Positions 23,041 through 33,530 of a DNA stretch of 64,000 nucleotides are shown in pieces. Under the pieces are notes generated by a model. The model was not told where the DNA came from. It saw only the letters and a list, made by a program, of their open reading frames with translations, and searched no databases. The DNA is from Chamaelirium japonicum (lineage: Eukaryota > Streptophyta > Magnoliopsida > Liliales > Melanthiaceae). The translations under genes were made by a program, and so were the position numbers. How positions within the stretch are numbered: position 1 is the stretch's first letter; each line of letters starts with the position of its first letter. The DNA lies in assembly GCA_947650365.1 (NCBI GenBank), contig OX393551.1, forward strand, positions 5,110,001-5,174,000, given 5' to 3'.

Positions 23041-24526
23041 CCCTTCGTACATGTGCATCGCACGTGCGTATTTCTAGCTATATATTAATAAAAAAAAGAA
23101 ACACAAAGCTGAAGTGTTGTATGATGTTTGTGCATTTGTTAATCATCTTCAGTATATTTGTTGGCACAAAGTAGTTGACAATATAAAATCTGACAGAGAG
23201 CATAAACCATAACACATATCGAATAGCATTCATTTCATAGCATGAGCTGCTTTTTATGACTGGTTATAAAGCTAACATTTGCCTTCTGTGTTTAGAACCA
23301 GCATTGGTGGTCTGTGCAAAAAAATATCATATCTTATTTAATATGTAACATGACAACTTGTCAAGTAGCAAAATAAAAGAGACTTATCAATTTTGGTTCA
23401 ACCTTGGTTAAATCAGAACTGTCAGGCCACAGTGTTTCACAACCATGAGATCTATCTGCCAATAAATAATTTAGCCTGAATTAATTAGAGAAAAAGACTA
23501 AGGAAATTGCAAAAACAACATTTCAGGTAACTCGTGATCCACAACAAAGAATAAACAATATAAGTATCATCCAGCACCATTGCAGTATACTAATAACCTT
23601 TAATCAATCACCATCTTGTCAGACCATGAAGAGGTCATCTTATTGAATGGATATTGCTGCAAAACATGGATAAGCATTCTCAAAACTACTCCATAATCTC
23701 TTTGAAGGGGTCATATCTCAGGTTTCAGAGCAACGGCTGCAAAATTCAGGTCGGCAAACATGTCAATGTACGAAGGTCCAAAAAATTACAAAAAGGACTG
23801 TAACATTAGCTGAAATATAAACCTACTGGCGCTGACTAGGTTAGAAACCTGTGGATTCGGCCTCGCAGAACCCATGGGGAAGCTGGATGATATTACAGAT
23901 GCTCGACAACATCCAACTTACATGCAAATGTGCTCAAGGAGGCTATGGGCAGAATTCTGCAAGAACTCTGCAAGAAGCTCCTACAAACTGACTCATCCAA
24001 CATCTTCAGCCTCAAGGAGGCTCTGGGCGGAATTCTGCAAGAACTCTGAAAGAAGCTCCTACAAACTGACTCATCCAACAACTTCAGCCGAAGTGTGCTC
24101 CAATGAGTAACACAAGAAACTATGATGACAAATGATGAGAGAACTGGGGGAACAATTTAATTGAAAGAATATCAAGAAGTGCACCGAAAGCATGAAAATA
24201 AATCCAACCCCAAATCAACAAGCTCTCAAATAATTGAATGTTCTTGACTCCACAGATCGCGTGTTAGACTTGTGAGAATATAACTCTGAGCATAGTTGTG
24301 AAGGAATGAGCTATTTTGTTCTCATGTAACTTGGTGTGCTCAAACATAACACCCTCTGATATATTTGCTGTAAATATTCCTGGCTTCATGACACCCATCA
24401 TCCAAACCACTTATAGTTACATTTTAGGCACCCACAACTGATATCCACCATAATCAGCAGAAACTGATTAGCTTCACGCATTGAGCATCATTATGTTTCA
24501 TTCATTTCTCCTAAATCCTCAGTGCT
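23038..24526. other. Region downstream of the PPR gene, no supported gene
   Basis: It contains mixed sequence that could include the 3' UTR of the minus-strand PPR gene, and the 78-bp tandem duplication. No conserved coding frame is seen. Confidence 0.55.
23933..24088. repeat. 78-bp tandem duplication
   Basis: Two adjacent 78-bp units start CTCAAGGAGGCT at 23933 and 24011 and differ at only a few positions. The length equals 26 codons and stays open on both strands, but the peptides resemble nothing I know. Confidence 0.85.
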
Positions 24527-25224
24527 TCAGAGATCTTTTTTACCTTCGGCATTACCGGCATCCTGCAACCCCAAGGCTTCGACCAAGTTTCCTTCTTTGC
24601 AGTGTGTTTGACTCATCACATAATAAGCTATTTCATCAGGTATTATACCCTTAGCCTTCATCTCTTCAAACAATGCAGATGCCTCCGCTATGTTTCCTGC
24701 CCTGTTGTGTCCATCAAATAAGAGATGTATAAGTGACGGGCATTTGGCTTGAGATTTCTTTGCTGCATCTCCGAGAATAGGCGGCATGCGTCGTCCATTA
24801 TTCCTGCCTTGCTGTGTCCTCAATCAGGGTAGTGTAGGTCACATTGTTAGGCATAATTTGTTTTTCCAGCATCAATTGAAGTAATTGAGTTGCTTCTTGC
24901 AGCTTCCCGAGCTTGCATGAGCCATCAATTAAAGTGTTAAAAGTAAGCACAGCTGCAAAGCCTTTCAGCAGCATCTCACTAAATAATTCTAGAGCTTTAT
25001 CCAAGTTCCCTGCTTTACAGCATCCATCAATAAGAGCGTTGTAAACAAATTTATCCGGTAAGATTCCCCTTGACAGCATTTCATCAAATAACACAAAAGC
25101 CTCAGATAGTTTCCCGACTTGCAGTTGGCATCAATCATTATGGTGAATGTGACATTATTTGGCACCAAACCCTTCTCTATGATCCCCTCGAAAAACTTTC
25201 TGGCATTCTCAAAATGACCCGACT
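24527..25224 (-). pseudogene. Frameshifted 3' tail of the PPR gene
   Basis: Downstream of the stop at 25225 the sequence still encodes clear PPR repeats but in shifting frames. Examples are TFTIMIDANCKSGN near 25140, YNALIDGCCKAGNLDKALEL near 25010-25040, FNTLIDGSCKLGKLQEATQL near 24880-24940, and a last piece with NRAGNIAEASALFEEM ending at 24527. By reading frames I infer at least four single-base indels (near 25225, 25125, 24815 and 24720). The undamaged ancestor would have had about 935 codons. Single-base indels could also be assembly error. Confidence 0.8.
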
Positions 25225-27333
25225 TCAAAGGCCGTCAATTAGCGCATTATAGGTCACAATAGTTGGCTCTACACCTCTGCTACACATTTCAATATGGAGA
25301 CGTAAAGCTTTCTCGACATCGCCTATCTTACAAAGCCCAGAAATAAGAGAGCTGTAAGTGTAAACATCAGGAACCAAACCTTTCTCTTGAAGTTCTGAAA
25401 ACACTTCGAAAGCCTCTTGCATCTTCCCACTCTTTGAAAGACTGTGGATGAGCACGCCATATGTCTGCACGTCCGGTGCCACGCCTCTTTGCAACATGGA
25501 GTGAAGCACGGAGAAGGCATTAGCAACATCACCCACTTTGCAGTGGCCATCAATAAGAGTCGTATAGATGACCTCATTAGGCTTTAAACCATGAGCGAGC
25601 ATCTCCTGGAAATACACGTCCGCCTCACTCATTTCTCCACCCTTACTATGCCCGTGAATAAGCGCCCCATATGTGAATGTGTTGGGCGACAACCCCCTCT
25701 CATGCATTTGGACCAAGTATCCCCTTGCTTCTTCCATCAATCCTGCCTTGCATAGGCCAATTAGGAGAGAATTGTAGCAAAATGTGTCGGGAAACACCTT
25801 TCTCTCAGCCATCCTGTCTAAAATATTGCATGCCTCTCTGATCCTACCCTCCCTGCAGTGGCCTGTAATTAGGGTAGCATAGATAACTGCATTTGGCGCC
25901 AAACCTCTTGCAGCCATTTCCCCCAACATACCCTCTGCTTGCCTTGTTTCCTTGCAGCGGCACAGCCCGTTAATCATCACATCATAAGTATACATATTAG
26001 GCGATAGTTTTTTACTCTTCATCTCATCCAGCAACTGAAATGCCCCGCGGACATTCTGCTCTCGGAAATGCCCCTCGATGACTAGATTATATACCATTGC
26101 ATCCGGCTTCCATCCCATGCCAGCCACCTCCTTCAAGAGCTCATGTGCCTTATCCATCTTACCCAGTTTACACACTCCACGAATGAGATTGTTGTAGGTG
26201 ACCATGGTCGGCTGCGCACCAACGGTCACCATCTCATCCCTTAGCCTGAAGGCCTCATCCATGTTCCCTTCTCTCAAATAACCATCAATTAATGATGTGT
26301 AAGCGATGGTACCAGGGTTTAGACCCAACCCGGCCATCTCATCCAACAGCAGCCTTGCTTCCCTGGACTTGTGAGCCTTGCATAAGCCACTAATAAGGGC
26401 ACAATAAGTAAAACTATCTGCAACCAAACCATTCTTCGCCATGCCCTTCTTCAACTCGAAAGCATCCTCGAGAGCTCCAATTCTGCAGAACCCAGTAATC
26501 AGCGTGTTGTACGTCACAGCATTCGGACAACAGCCCCTCTGTCCCATTTCCAAGAAGACCCTCTTGGCCGAATCGATATCCCCGATCTTGAAGTAGGCAC
26601 CAATCAGGATAGTGAAAGTGTAAACATCATGACCCACTTGCTTCTCGACCATGAGATCGTACACCTTCCAGACCAAACCCATCAAATTAGCCCGCAAAAG
26701 ATCTTTCAGAAGAGCGTTGCAACACCTCAAACCAGGTGCAAACTCGCTGCCTTTCATCCGCAGAACCACTTCGGCCGCTTCTTTCGCCATACCCCTGCTT
26801 TGATAAGCATCGATCAGCACATTGAATACATCCAAATTGGAACCTTGGCAATTTCTGAAACTGTCAGCAATGGAATTGAAAACAGCGGAAGGAGGCGAAT
26901 CGGTCTTAATCATCCGATCCATGAAACCATTAGCATGTGCGAAGAGGTCGGAGTTGCAAAGAGTAACAGCGAGAGAAGCGAAGGAATCCAAGTTCTGAGG
27001 AGAACCCATTTGGGATCCGGACCAGTAGAAGAAATCCAAGAGGATTTTGGGTTCAGATACCTGGTCCCGCCGGCGGATGACGGCGGAGACGGCCTCCGGA
27101 CTGAGCCTCCCGGGTATGTCGGAGGCGACCATGGCAAGCTTCCAGTCGGCGCTGTGGTCGAGGAGGTTGCAAACCTCTCGGGCGACGGTGTCGACATCGG
27201 AGACCGATTCATTGATGGGTCCTAACCTGCAGAAGAAGAGGCGATGGGGTATCGGAGGAGATGGGTTTCTTACGCCCCACAAGTGTTTGATTTCTCTCAG
27301 AAGGACGGAGCTTTTAACTGAGTATCTGATCAT
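25225..27333 (-). CDS. P-class pentatricopeptide repeat (PPR) protein, 702 aa, C-terminally shortened
   Basis: An intronless 702-codon ORF starts at ATG 27333. Residues 1 to about 40 are rich in R, S and L with few acidic residues, consistent with a mitochondrial or plastid targeting peptide. From residue about 170 there are 15 consecutive 35-aa P-type PPR motifs and the start of a sixteenth; the regular 35-residue spacing with no L or S variants and no E or DYW tail marks the P class. Such proteins bind organellar RNA, with residues 5 and 35 of each motif reading bases. The frame ends at TGA where one base appears missing after GGCCTTTG, and PPR repeats continue out of frame. It resembles the At5g61990 kind of PPR protein, but that assignment is from memory. 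Confidence 0.85.
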   Translation of the reverse strand: MIRYSVKSSVLLREIKHLWGVRNPSPPIPHRLFFCRLGPINESVSDVDTVAREVCNLLDHSADWKLAMVASDIPGRLSPEAVSAVIRRRDQVSEPKILLDFFYWSGSQMGSPQNLDSFASLAVTLCNSDLFAHANGFMDRMIKTDSPPSAVFNSIADSFRNCQGSNLDVFNVLIDAYQSRGMAKEAAEVVLRMKGSEFAPGLRCCNALLKDLLRANLMGLVWKVYDLMVEKQVGHDVYTFTILIGAYFKIGDIDSAKRVFLEMGQRGCCPNAVTYNTLITGFCRIGALEDAFELKKGMAKNGLVADSFTYCALISGLCKAHKSREARLLLDEMAGLGLNPGTIAYTSLIDGYLREGNMDEAFRLRDEMVTVGAQPTMVTYNNLIRGVCKLGKMDKAHELLKEVAGMGWKPDAMVYNLVIEGHFREQNVRGAFQLLDEMKSKKLSPNMYTYDVMINGLCRCKETRQAEGMLGEMAARGLAPNAVIYATLITGHCREGRIREACNILDRMAERKVFPDTFCYNSLLIGLCKAGLMEEARGYLVQMHERGLSPNTFTYGALIHGHSKGGEMSEADVYFQEMLAHGLKPNEVIYTTLIDGHCKVGDVANAFSVLHSMLQRGVAPDVQTYGVLIHSLSKSGKMQEAFEVFSELQEKGLVPDVYTYSSLISGLCKIGDVEKALRLHIEMCSRGVEPTIVTYNALIDGL

Positions 27334-27568
27334 GGCGCTCCCGTTGGGTAAAGAGAGCCCTCTGCACCTCTGTTTTTAATACCAAAACCCTGCTGTAGAT
27401 GGAGCCTCTATTCGCACCCATGGAATTAGTGTTGACACCCGAATCTTTTAAATACCTTGTTTACCCTCGTCCCCACCTACCGCCGGTCGTCATTGTTGCC
27501 GCCCCCATCGTTCTCCGTCTCGATAGCCACCCCAGCCTCCTCCGGCGCCTTATTTTCCGATGACACCT

Positions 27569-27609
<41 letters not shown>
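27569..27609. repeat. Homopolymer G run (41 bp)
   Basis: Forty-one consecutive G on the plus strand, about 240 bp upstream of the PPR start codon. It could form G-quadruplexes; its exact length is uncertain in any assembly. Confidence 0.9.
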
Positions 27610-27610
<1 letters not shown>

Positions 27611-27720
27611 TTACGGCCGTCATACGGTTCACCTCCAACAAACGATTGAAGGGTAGAGCATCGAGATGTAGCGCGCTGTAGAGCATTGAGCTGTCGCATG
27701 CTGATCTGTCACGCTAACAC

Positions 27721-28302
27721 TGTTGAGATAGAGAGAGATAGAAAGAAAGAAAGTTAACACAGGATGTGATTACGGAATTTGACCGAAGCCTACATCTCCG
27801 TGCGGTAAGACGCAACCTTTGAATCCACTAACTCTAAAAAAGTAGAGCTACCCTTGAGAGGCCAAGGAGTGCTTATACAAGTAAACAGAGGGTGAAGTAG
27901 GCTTGATTGGAGTCTGATGACCAGAAGGCTCATAGCTCTCTGGAAAATAGAAAGTGGAATGTGGAATAATGAATTCCGATCTGGAATATTTGTCGGGTCT
28001 GCTATTTATAGAGTTTTGAGAATATCTGAGGTTTTGGTAAAATACCTGGGGGAATTTATTAGACCCCAAATAGTTTGTGTAGGCCCCAGGAAAGACTGGC
28101 AGGTCCCACTATCATCTTCCTGGGCCCTAGATGGGCTGGCGGGTCCCACCGTCGTCCTCGTGGGCCCCAAGCAGGGCTGGCGAGTCCCCCGTCGTTGTCA
28201 CAGGCCCTAGGCAGGGCTGGCGGGTCCTACCGTCGTCCTCGTGGGCCCCAAGCGGGGTTGGCGGGTCCCACCATCAAGCTTTAGCTAGATTTTGCACCCA
28301 CA
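27721..28302 (-). repeat. 3' LTR of the Tat/Grande-like element (582 bp)
   Basis: It begins TGTTGAGATAG and ends GCACCCACA on the plus strand, with TG and CA termini. On the minus strand a TATA box (CTATAAATAGC, near 28001-28013) lies in the right place for the U3/R boundary. Immediately right is a minus-strand polypurine tract. The bases just left, AACAC, may be the target duplication. Confidence 0.65.
28080..28275. repeat. Minisatellite in the LTR U3, about 41-44-bp unit
   Basis: About four to five units contain GGCGGGTCCCACC and CGTCCTCGTGGGCCCCAAGC. Plus-strand ORFs here are repeat artefacts. Confidence 0.8.
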
Positions 28303-28315
28303 GTTATCCCCTCCC
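28303..28315 (-). promoter_or_regulatory. Polypurine tract
   Basis: The minus strand reads GGGAGGGGATAAC and directly abuts the LTR's TGTGGG start. This fixes the orientation of the element as minus. Confidence 0.65.
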
Positions 28316-28379
28316 AGCTAGGTATGTGCTAACTTAGCTAGCTGGGACTCCATGGTGCAAAATTGGTTTGTCAATGTTG

Positions 28380-29690
28380 AGTGTTTCGAAAGAATCCGTC
28401 GACCCCCCGCTAAGGGCCGACCAAAGTTCTGTCTACCGAACCACTGTCTGGGACCGGCTGTAGCGTCTGCCAATCCCCTGCCAAGGGCCGACCGAAGGTC
28501 CGTCCGCCGACCTGCTATCCCATCGCAGAGGAGAATCGGTAGGGAGGTTGATAGGGTGTATCGGCCTTGGACTGGACAACGCTTAGGCGAGGGGGCTATC
28601 AAACCGAGGATGTAGAGCGGTGCCCAAGGGTTCAGCGACCGGGCTATTTTAGAGTCGGGCGGAGGTCTAGGTAGGTTCACCGGAAGGAGGAAGTTGTTTC
28701 CAAGATGCAAGGGCAGAAGGAATCCGCCCTGGTTGCCTCCAACTGCTTCTGCCGACCCTTTGCCAAGGGCTGACCGTTGCCCCTGCCGACCCCTTGCTAA
28801 GAGTCGGCTAGGGGCGTGTCTGCTGACCTGCTGTCCGGGGCCGACCATCGCACCTGCCGATTCCCTGCCAAGGGTCGGCCAGAAGAGGAGTAGCCTCAAG
28901 CTGTTTGCTTCTTGAGTTGATGTTGTTGAAGATGATCACTCTCAAACTGGTGCTGAAGGCGATCGCTCCCAATCTTGGATGTCTATCTGTTGTTTAGTTT
29001 CCTATTTTTGATATGAGGTCCACCATGAGCTTGAGCTGGATTGGTTTCAAATCCATGGCTGTCGATGCCTAAGCAACTTTGATGCGTGTGGAAGAGAGTC
29101 TGCCGACCCCCTACCAGGGGCCGACCAGGAGTCGTCTACCGATGGTTGACTGGAACATAGTTTGCTTTGGTTAACAGGGCTGAAAACGATCACTCTAAAG
29201 CTGTTGCTAAAGGCGGTCGTTCTCAGGCTTGTGTGTCGATCTAATATTCAGCTTCCTATTTGCAATGATTCGACGAGCCGATCCCGAAAGAGGGGTAGAA
29301 GGAATTCGTCCTGATTAGCCATCGTGAGGTTTGAATTTAGTAAGTATCTCTGACTACGCCCATCAACCCCCTCCGTATGGTAAGCTATTGCGCGCGTCGA
29401 CCCCCTGCCAAGGGTATATCAGGGGTATATCGGTTGACCCACTGTCCGGGGCTGACCGTAACGTATGTCGACCCCCTTCCAAGGGCTGACCCATTGTCTG
29501 GAGCCAACCATAGCATCTACCGACCCCCTGCCAAGGGCCGACCAAAGTTTTATCGACTGATCCGTTGTCCGGGGCCAACCGTATTGTCTATTGACCTCCT
29601 GCCAAGGGCCGACCAAAGTTTCGTCGACCGACCCGTTGTTCGGGGCCAACTGTAATGTCTGCTGACCCCCTACCAAGGGGTCAATGGTCG
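28380..29690. repeat. Minisatellite block 1 (GACCCCCTGCCAAGGGCCGACC type)
   Basis: Degenerate units combine CCCCCTGCCAAGGGCCGACC with CCGTTGTCCGGGGCCGACCG, spaced about 75-80 bp in the densest part (29390-29690). Copies at 28380-28900 are more diverged. No coding gene is supported. Confidence 0.8.
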
Positions 29691-29719
29691 AGCGAGAAGA
29701 TCCGAGTGCAGAGGTGGAT

Positions 29720-30690
29720 GGAACTCAAGAGATCAAAGGAGGATGTCGGCCTCTGGAGGCCGATAGGGGTATTGGCCTCCAGAGGTTGATACCCCTATCG
29801 ACCTCGAGCGTGGACTGATAGGTCTATGAGGGGCTCCCTAAGGCCGATAAGGAGTATCAACCTCTAGAGGCCGATACCCATATCGGCCTTGATCCTGGAC
29901 TAATCGACCTCTAAGGGGCTCCCTGGGACCGATAGGGAGTATCGGCTTCCGAAGGCCGATAGGGGTATTGGCCTCTGGAGGCCGATACCCATATCGGCCT
30001 CGAGCCTGGACTGATTGGCCTATGAGGGGCTCCCTGGGACCGATAAGGAATATCAGCCTCAAGCTTGGACTGATCGGTCTCTAAGGGGCTCCCTAGGGAT
30101 GATAGGGAGTATCGGCCTCGAGCCTGGACTAATCGACCCCAGAGGGGCTCCTTGGGCCCGATAGAGGGTATTGGCTTTTGGAGGCCGATACCTATATCGA
30201 CCTCGGGCTTGAACTGATCGGCCCCAGAGGGGATTCCTGGGGCCAATAGGGAGTATCGGCCTTTGGAGGCTGATAGGGGTATTAACCTTTAGAGGCTGAT
30301 ACCCATATCGGCCTCGAGCCTGAACTGATCGGTCCCAAAGGGGCTTCTTGAGGCCGATAGGGGGTATTGTCCTCTGGAGGCCGATAGGAGTATTGGCCTT
30401 TCGAGGCCAATAGGATGTTAATGCCTTATCAGCCTCATGATTTTGGTGATTGGCCTCAGAAATGCCTTTTGAGGCCGATTACTCAGGGAATGGGGCCGAT
30501 TAGAGGGTATCAGACTCAAGAGGCCAATAGGATGTTAGCGCCTTATCAGCCTCATGATTTTGGTGATCGGCCTCAGAAAGGCCTTCCGAGGCTGATTGCT
30601 CAAGGAATGGGGCCGATAGAGGGTATCGGCCTTTGGAGGCCGATAGGGGTATCGACCTCAAAAGGCCAATAAGATGTTAGCATTACTTAC
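29720..30690. repeat. Minisatellite block 2 (TATCGGCCTCTGGAGGCCGATA type)
   Basis: Many units contain the near-palindrome TCGGCCTCTGGAGGCCGATA and the segment GAGGGGCTCCCTGGGACCG. The unit length is variable, about 60-110 bp. A longer unit with CCTTATCAGCCTCATGATTT is duplicated at 30417 and 30540. ORFs in this block reflect the repeat. Confidence 0.85.
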
Positions 30691-30920
30691 CAGACTTGGG
30701 ATGATTCAGTTTGCTGTCGAGGCTAGATGCTGACATAGTACGGATGCTGACGCGGCACTGATGCTGATGTGGCACTGATGGTGACGTGGCAACTTGGAAG
30801 GCGAAAGGCCTCGCTGGAAGGCGAGGGTCTCGCTTTGTACATTGAATCTGGCCAATTTTTTTCATCTCTCGTATTTTTGCTTCTCGCCTTTTTATTTCTT
30901 GAGATGTAGGATTTTAAAGG

Positions 30921-30930
30921 CTATATATAC
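30921..30930 (+). promoter_or_regulatory. TATA box of the plus-strand extra ORF
   Basis: CTATATATAC lies 98 bp upstream of the ATG at 31028, a normal distance for a plant RNA polymerase II promoter with a short 5' UTR. Confidence 0.6.
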
Positions 30931-31027
30931 GGCTTTTTGGTGAAAATTCATTTTCACCGTTTGAGAAATCCAGAGCTCGAGCCTTTGTTTTTTATTTCCT
31001 TGACTTCTTTGAGCGAAAAGAGTTCTG

Positions 31028-31979
31028 ATGGCTTCCGAAGGTGATTCTACTCCATTTGTCCCCTCTGCTAGAGGGAAGTTGAAGGTTAAGTTGGTTCCTT
31101 CAAAGAGCAAGGGCTCGGGCTCGGGCTCGAAGAAGGTGTCTTATGCTGCCTCAGTTAGATCGAGTTACCCCATCAGGGCTGGCAAGGGAATGAAGAGGTA
31201 CAAGGATATTGCCTTCCCTACGGCCCATTGCAAGCCGATTACCATCCTGAAGATACCCTTCGTCCTCGGGCCACTGATGCCACTATCGAAGGAGAATGTA
31301 ACTGGTTGGGAGGTTGGCCTCCAGACAACGGAGGAGAGGAGCGCCAACTGGGCTTCCTTGATTAGGAAGTTCAGGGAGAAAGACCCGAGGCAGAGGATCA
31401 CCAAATCTAGCACGCCTTCAGCATTGACCCCCGCGGGATCTTCATTGCTACACCGAGCAAGGAGAAGATTCATTGGCACGGTCATATCTGTGAGGCAGAC
31501 GAACTGCGGCTTGAGGCTGCCTCTGCCTTCCTTCGCTGCAAGGTTGCTCAACACCTCGAGGCTAGAGCCAGGGTAGATCAGCGGCAACGTCTGGCAGATC
31601 ATCTACTCCTTCTGCTGGATGGAGTCGGACTGTCGCGAAGTGCTCAGGTCATGCTATTCTGAGATCCCCAAGGGCGAGGAGCCCTGAATCAAGCTGGGAT
31701 ACTTCTTCTTCCATTACAAGTAGATATTAGGGAAGGATAGAGCCTTCGCCCATCTAGTTGGGTAGTCTGCGCTCCGTCCGATCGAAGAGATGCTCCAGTC
31801 CGATAAGAACTACACCAACTGGCCGATATTGGTCGAGAGAGAGTGGACTCCTCTTTCGGTGCCGTCGATGGAGAGGAAAGAGCTCTCCTTTGAGGTGATA
31901 TGCTACCAGACGGGTGGCGACCACGCCTACACCCCCGAGAGGGCTACAAAATTCGACCATTTTTTTTTTCTTCTGGAAG
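31028..31979 (+). pseudogene. First exon of an antisense extra ORF (Tat-type), decayed
   Basis: An open frame starts at ATG 31028 (MASEGDSTPFVPSARGKLKV) and runs 182 codons before the frame breaks. Coding-like sequence continues in another frame (SKEKIHWHGHICEADELRLE near 31450-31510; KNYTNWPILVER near 31805-31840). The interval ends with AAG followed by GTAAGTAT at 31980, a canonical splice donor. I do not recognise the domain, although position, promoter and splicing mirror the minus-strand gene at 56.2-60.9 kb. Stops and frameshifts make this copy nonfunctional. Function of these extra ORFs is unknown in general. Confidence 0.5.
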
Positions 31980-32339
31980 GTAAGTATTATATTGCTCAAA
32001 AATCATAAATATACAATCATGACAGCCTAACTCAAGTAGTACTACTACTAAAGTAGGGAAAAGCTAAAAGACCCAAAAAGCTGACCTAATTCAACAGCTT
32101 AGCATGGCAAGGCATACCATACTCACCCAGCTCTAACCCAAGGCTACAACTCTAAGATAATTTAGTACAAAGGAGTGCAAACCGTACAGACCCAAAAAAA
32201 ATCAATCTCAGCAGTGAAGCAAACGACCAGGACCAGAGAACTAATGTCTGGGATTAGCCCACAAAACCCTCTTTCCTAATCAACCAATGCTCCCAAAAGC
32301 TCTTGTCTGATTTAGCCCCCAGCGAATTGACCGAGTTTT
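31980..32339 (+). other. Intron-like sequence after the extra-ORF exon
   Basis: It begins with GTAAGTAT and has no coding features. It may be the truncated first intron of the extra ORF; the next exon is missing, replaced by an LTR fragment from about 32340. Confidence 0.4.
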
Positions 32340-32707
32340 ACAATAAAATCTTCGCCCATCTATAGGGACCGGCTCTAGCTTGCTTGTGCAAGTAAGGGAC
32401 CAGCCCTATAAGTAGATAGGGAGGGGAGACGCCGGTCCTAGCTCTCCCTCCGTTTCCTTGGAAATCAGGCCCCTTTTTCCTCTCTCCCCTTTTGTGGTTT
32501 CGGCTAAGAAGAAGAAGAAGAAAGAGGAAGAAAAGAGGAAATGAAGGAGAAGGAAGAAGAACAGAGAAAGAGAAGAAAAGGCTTTGGAGCGTCATCGTTT
32601 TCGCTACGTGATCGTCCGTCGGCTCGTAGTCCTTGCACTCAAAAATAGGACTTAGAGGATTCCTCCCTTTGCAAAGGACAATGTGCTATCTGACAGCATC
32701 TCTCTCG
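32340..32707 (+). repeat. Copia LTR fragment, left of the CACTA insertion
   Basis: When reverse-complemented, the Copia LTRs at 44245 and 54246 resemble this stretch: the TATAGGGACCGGC block, the TTGTGGTTTCGGC block, the purine-rich AAGAAGAAGAAAGAGG block and CAAAGGACAATGTGCTATC. It is the 3' portion of a related LTR in plus orientation, 5'-truncated, and it continues at 43806 after the CACTA element. Confidence 0.7.
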
Positions 32708-33140
32708 CACTACCAAAAAGAGGTTTATTGCTGACGGTAATATTAATTACCGTCAGTATAAATAACTTAATGCCGACGGAAATATTTTAATCCGTCGGTA
32801 TAATTTATTTTATATTTTGCAAATTTTTTTATTTATTTTTACCGATGGTACATATATATTCGTTGGCATAATTAATATACTGATGGTATTATATGTAGCC
32901 GTCGGTAAAAGGTTATTTTACCGACAGTATATATTATTTCCGTCGATAATATTAATATATAATTTTTTAATTTTTTTTACCGTTTTAATTACCGATAGAA
33001 ATAAATATCCGTCGGTATAATATTTATACCGACAGAAGATAAGTAGCCGTCGGTAAAAAACTACTCTTTACCGACGGAATAAATAAGTTTTGTCGGTATA
33101 AATATTATACCGACGGACATATATTCCGTCGGTAAAAAAC
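32708..33140. repeat. Left TIR and subterminal repeats of the CACTA element
   Basis: More than a dozen copies of ACCGACGG / CCGTCGGT-like motifs occur in direct and inverted order. These match the right subterminal region in motif and density. Confidence 0.88.
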
Positions 33141-33189
33141 CCTGCGATTAATTAAAAATCGATCCCCATTTGATCCTCTCTCGATCTAA

Positions 33190-33530
33190 TTCCCCCCCCC
33201 CCTCCCCGGCCTTCCTCCCCTCCCTCGCGCGCCTCCGGCAGGCCACCCCTCTCCTCCCTCGCACCTCCGGCCACCCTCCCCTCCCCTCCCTCGCACCTCC
33301 GGCCACCCTCCCCTCCCTCGCCCCTCCGGCCACCCTCCCCTCCCCTCCCCTCCCCTCCCCTCCCTTCCCTCGCGCCTCTGCCACCCTCCCTTCCCCTTTC
33401 GCGCGCCACCGACCAGCGACCTCCCCTTCGCGGTCGCCGCTGCTCCTCCTCCTCCTTGAGGCCTCCCTCTCCCTCTCCGGTGAGCTCCTCCTCCTCCTCC
33501 CTCTCCCCCTTAGTTTATTTTGTTCCAAAG
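33190..33530. repeat. GC-rich pyrimidine minisatellite inside the CACTA element
   Basis: About 30-bp units of CTCGCACCTCCGGCCACCCT followed by CCCCT runs, then CTCCTCCTC runs. Its composition contrasts sharply with the AT-rich remainder. Long ORFs on both strands here are low-complexity (Pro/Leu- or Arg/Gly-rich). Confidence 0.7.

Larger units (their letters stand above)
27721..32000 (-). mobile_element. Tat/Grande-like Ty3-gypsy element, 3' part only
   Basis: In plus coordinates the order is an LTR (27721-28302), a polypurine tract read on the minus strand, about 2.3 kb of minisatellites, and a plus-strand gene with its own TATA box and an intron donor. Relative to the minus-strand element this gene is antisense and lies between pol and the 3' LTR. 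Maize Grande has tandem repeats and an antisense extra ORF in this position, so I infer the Tat lineage. No gag-pol of this element is present, and the right end is cut off near 32 kb. Assignment rests on layout, not on pol sequence. Confidence 0.55.

Noticed and set aside
22887-23174. 95-aa Ser-Leu repeat ORF
   Set aside because: It is a translation of the (TC)n microsatellite.
26629-27225. 198-aa plus-strand ORF opposite the PPR gene
   Set aside because: It is antisense to a well-supported PPR coding region and carries no domain.
28318-28899. 193-aa minus-strand ORF in the minisatellite region
   Set aside because: It mirrors repeated GC-rich units and shows no domain; similar ORFs appear throughout minisatellite DNA.
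31165-31602. 145-aa minus-strand ORF opposite the extra ORF
   Set aside because: It runs antisense to a frame with promoter, ATG and splice donor, and it has no recognisable domain.
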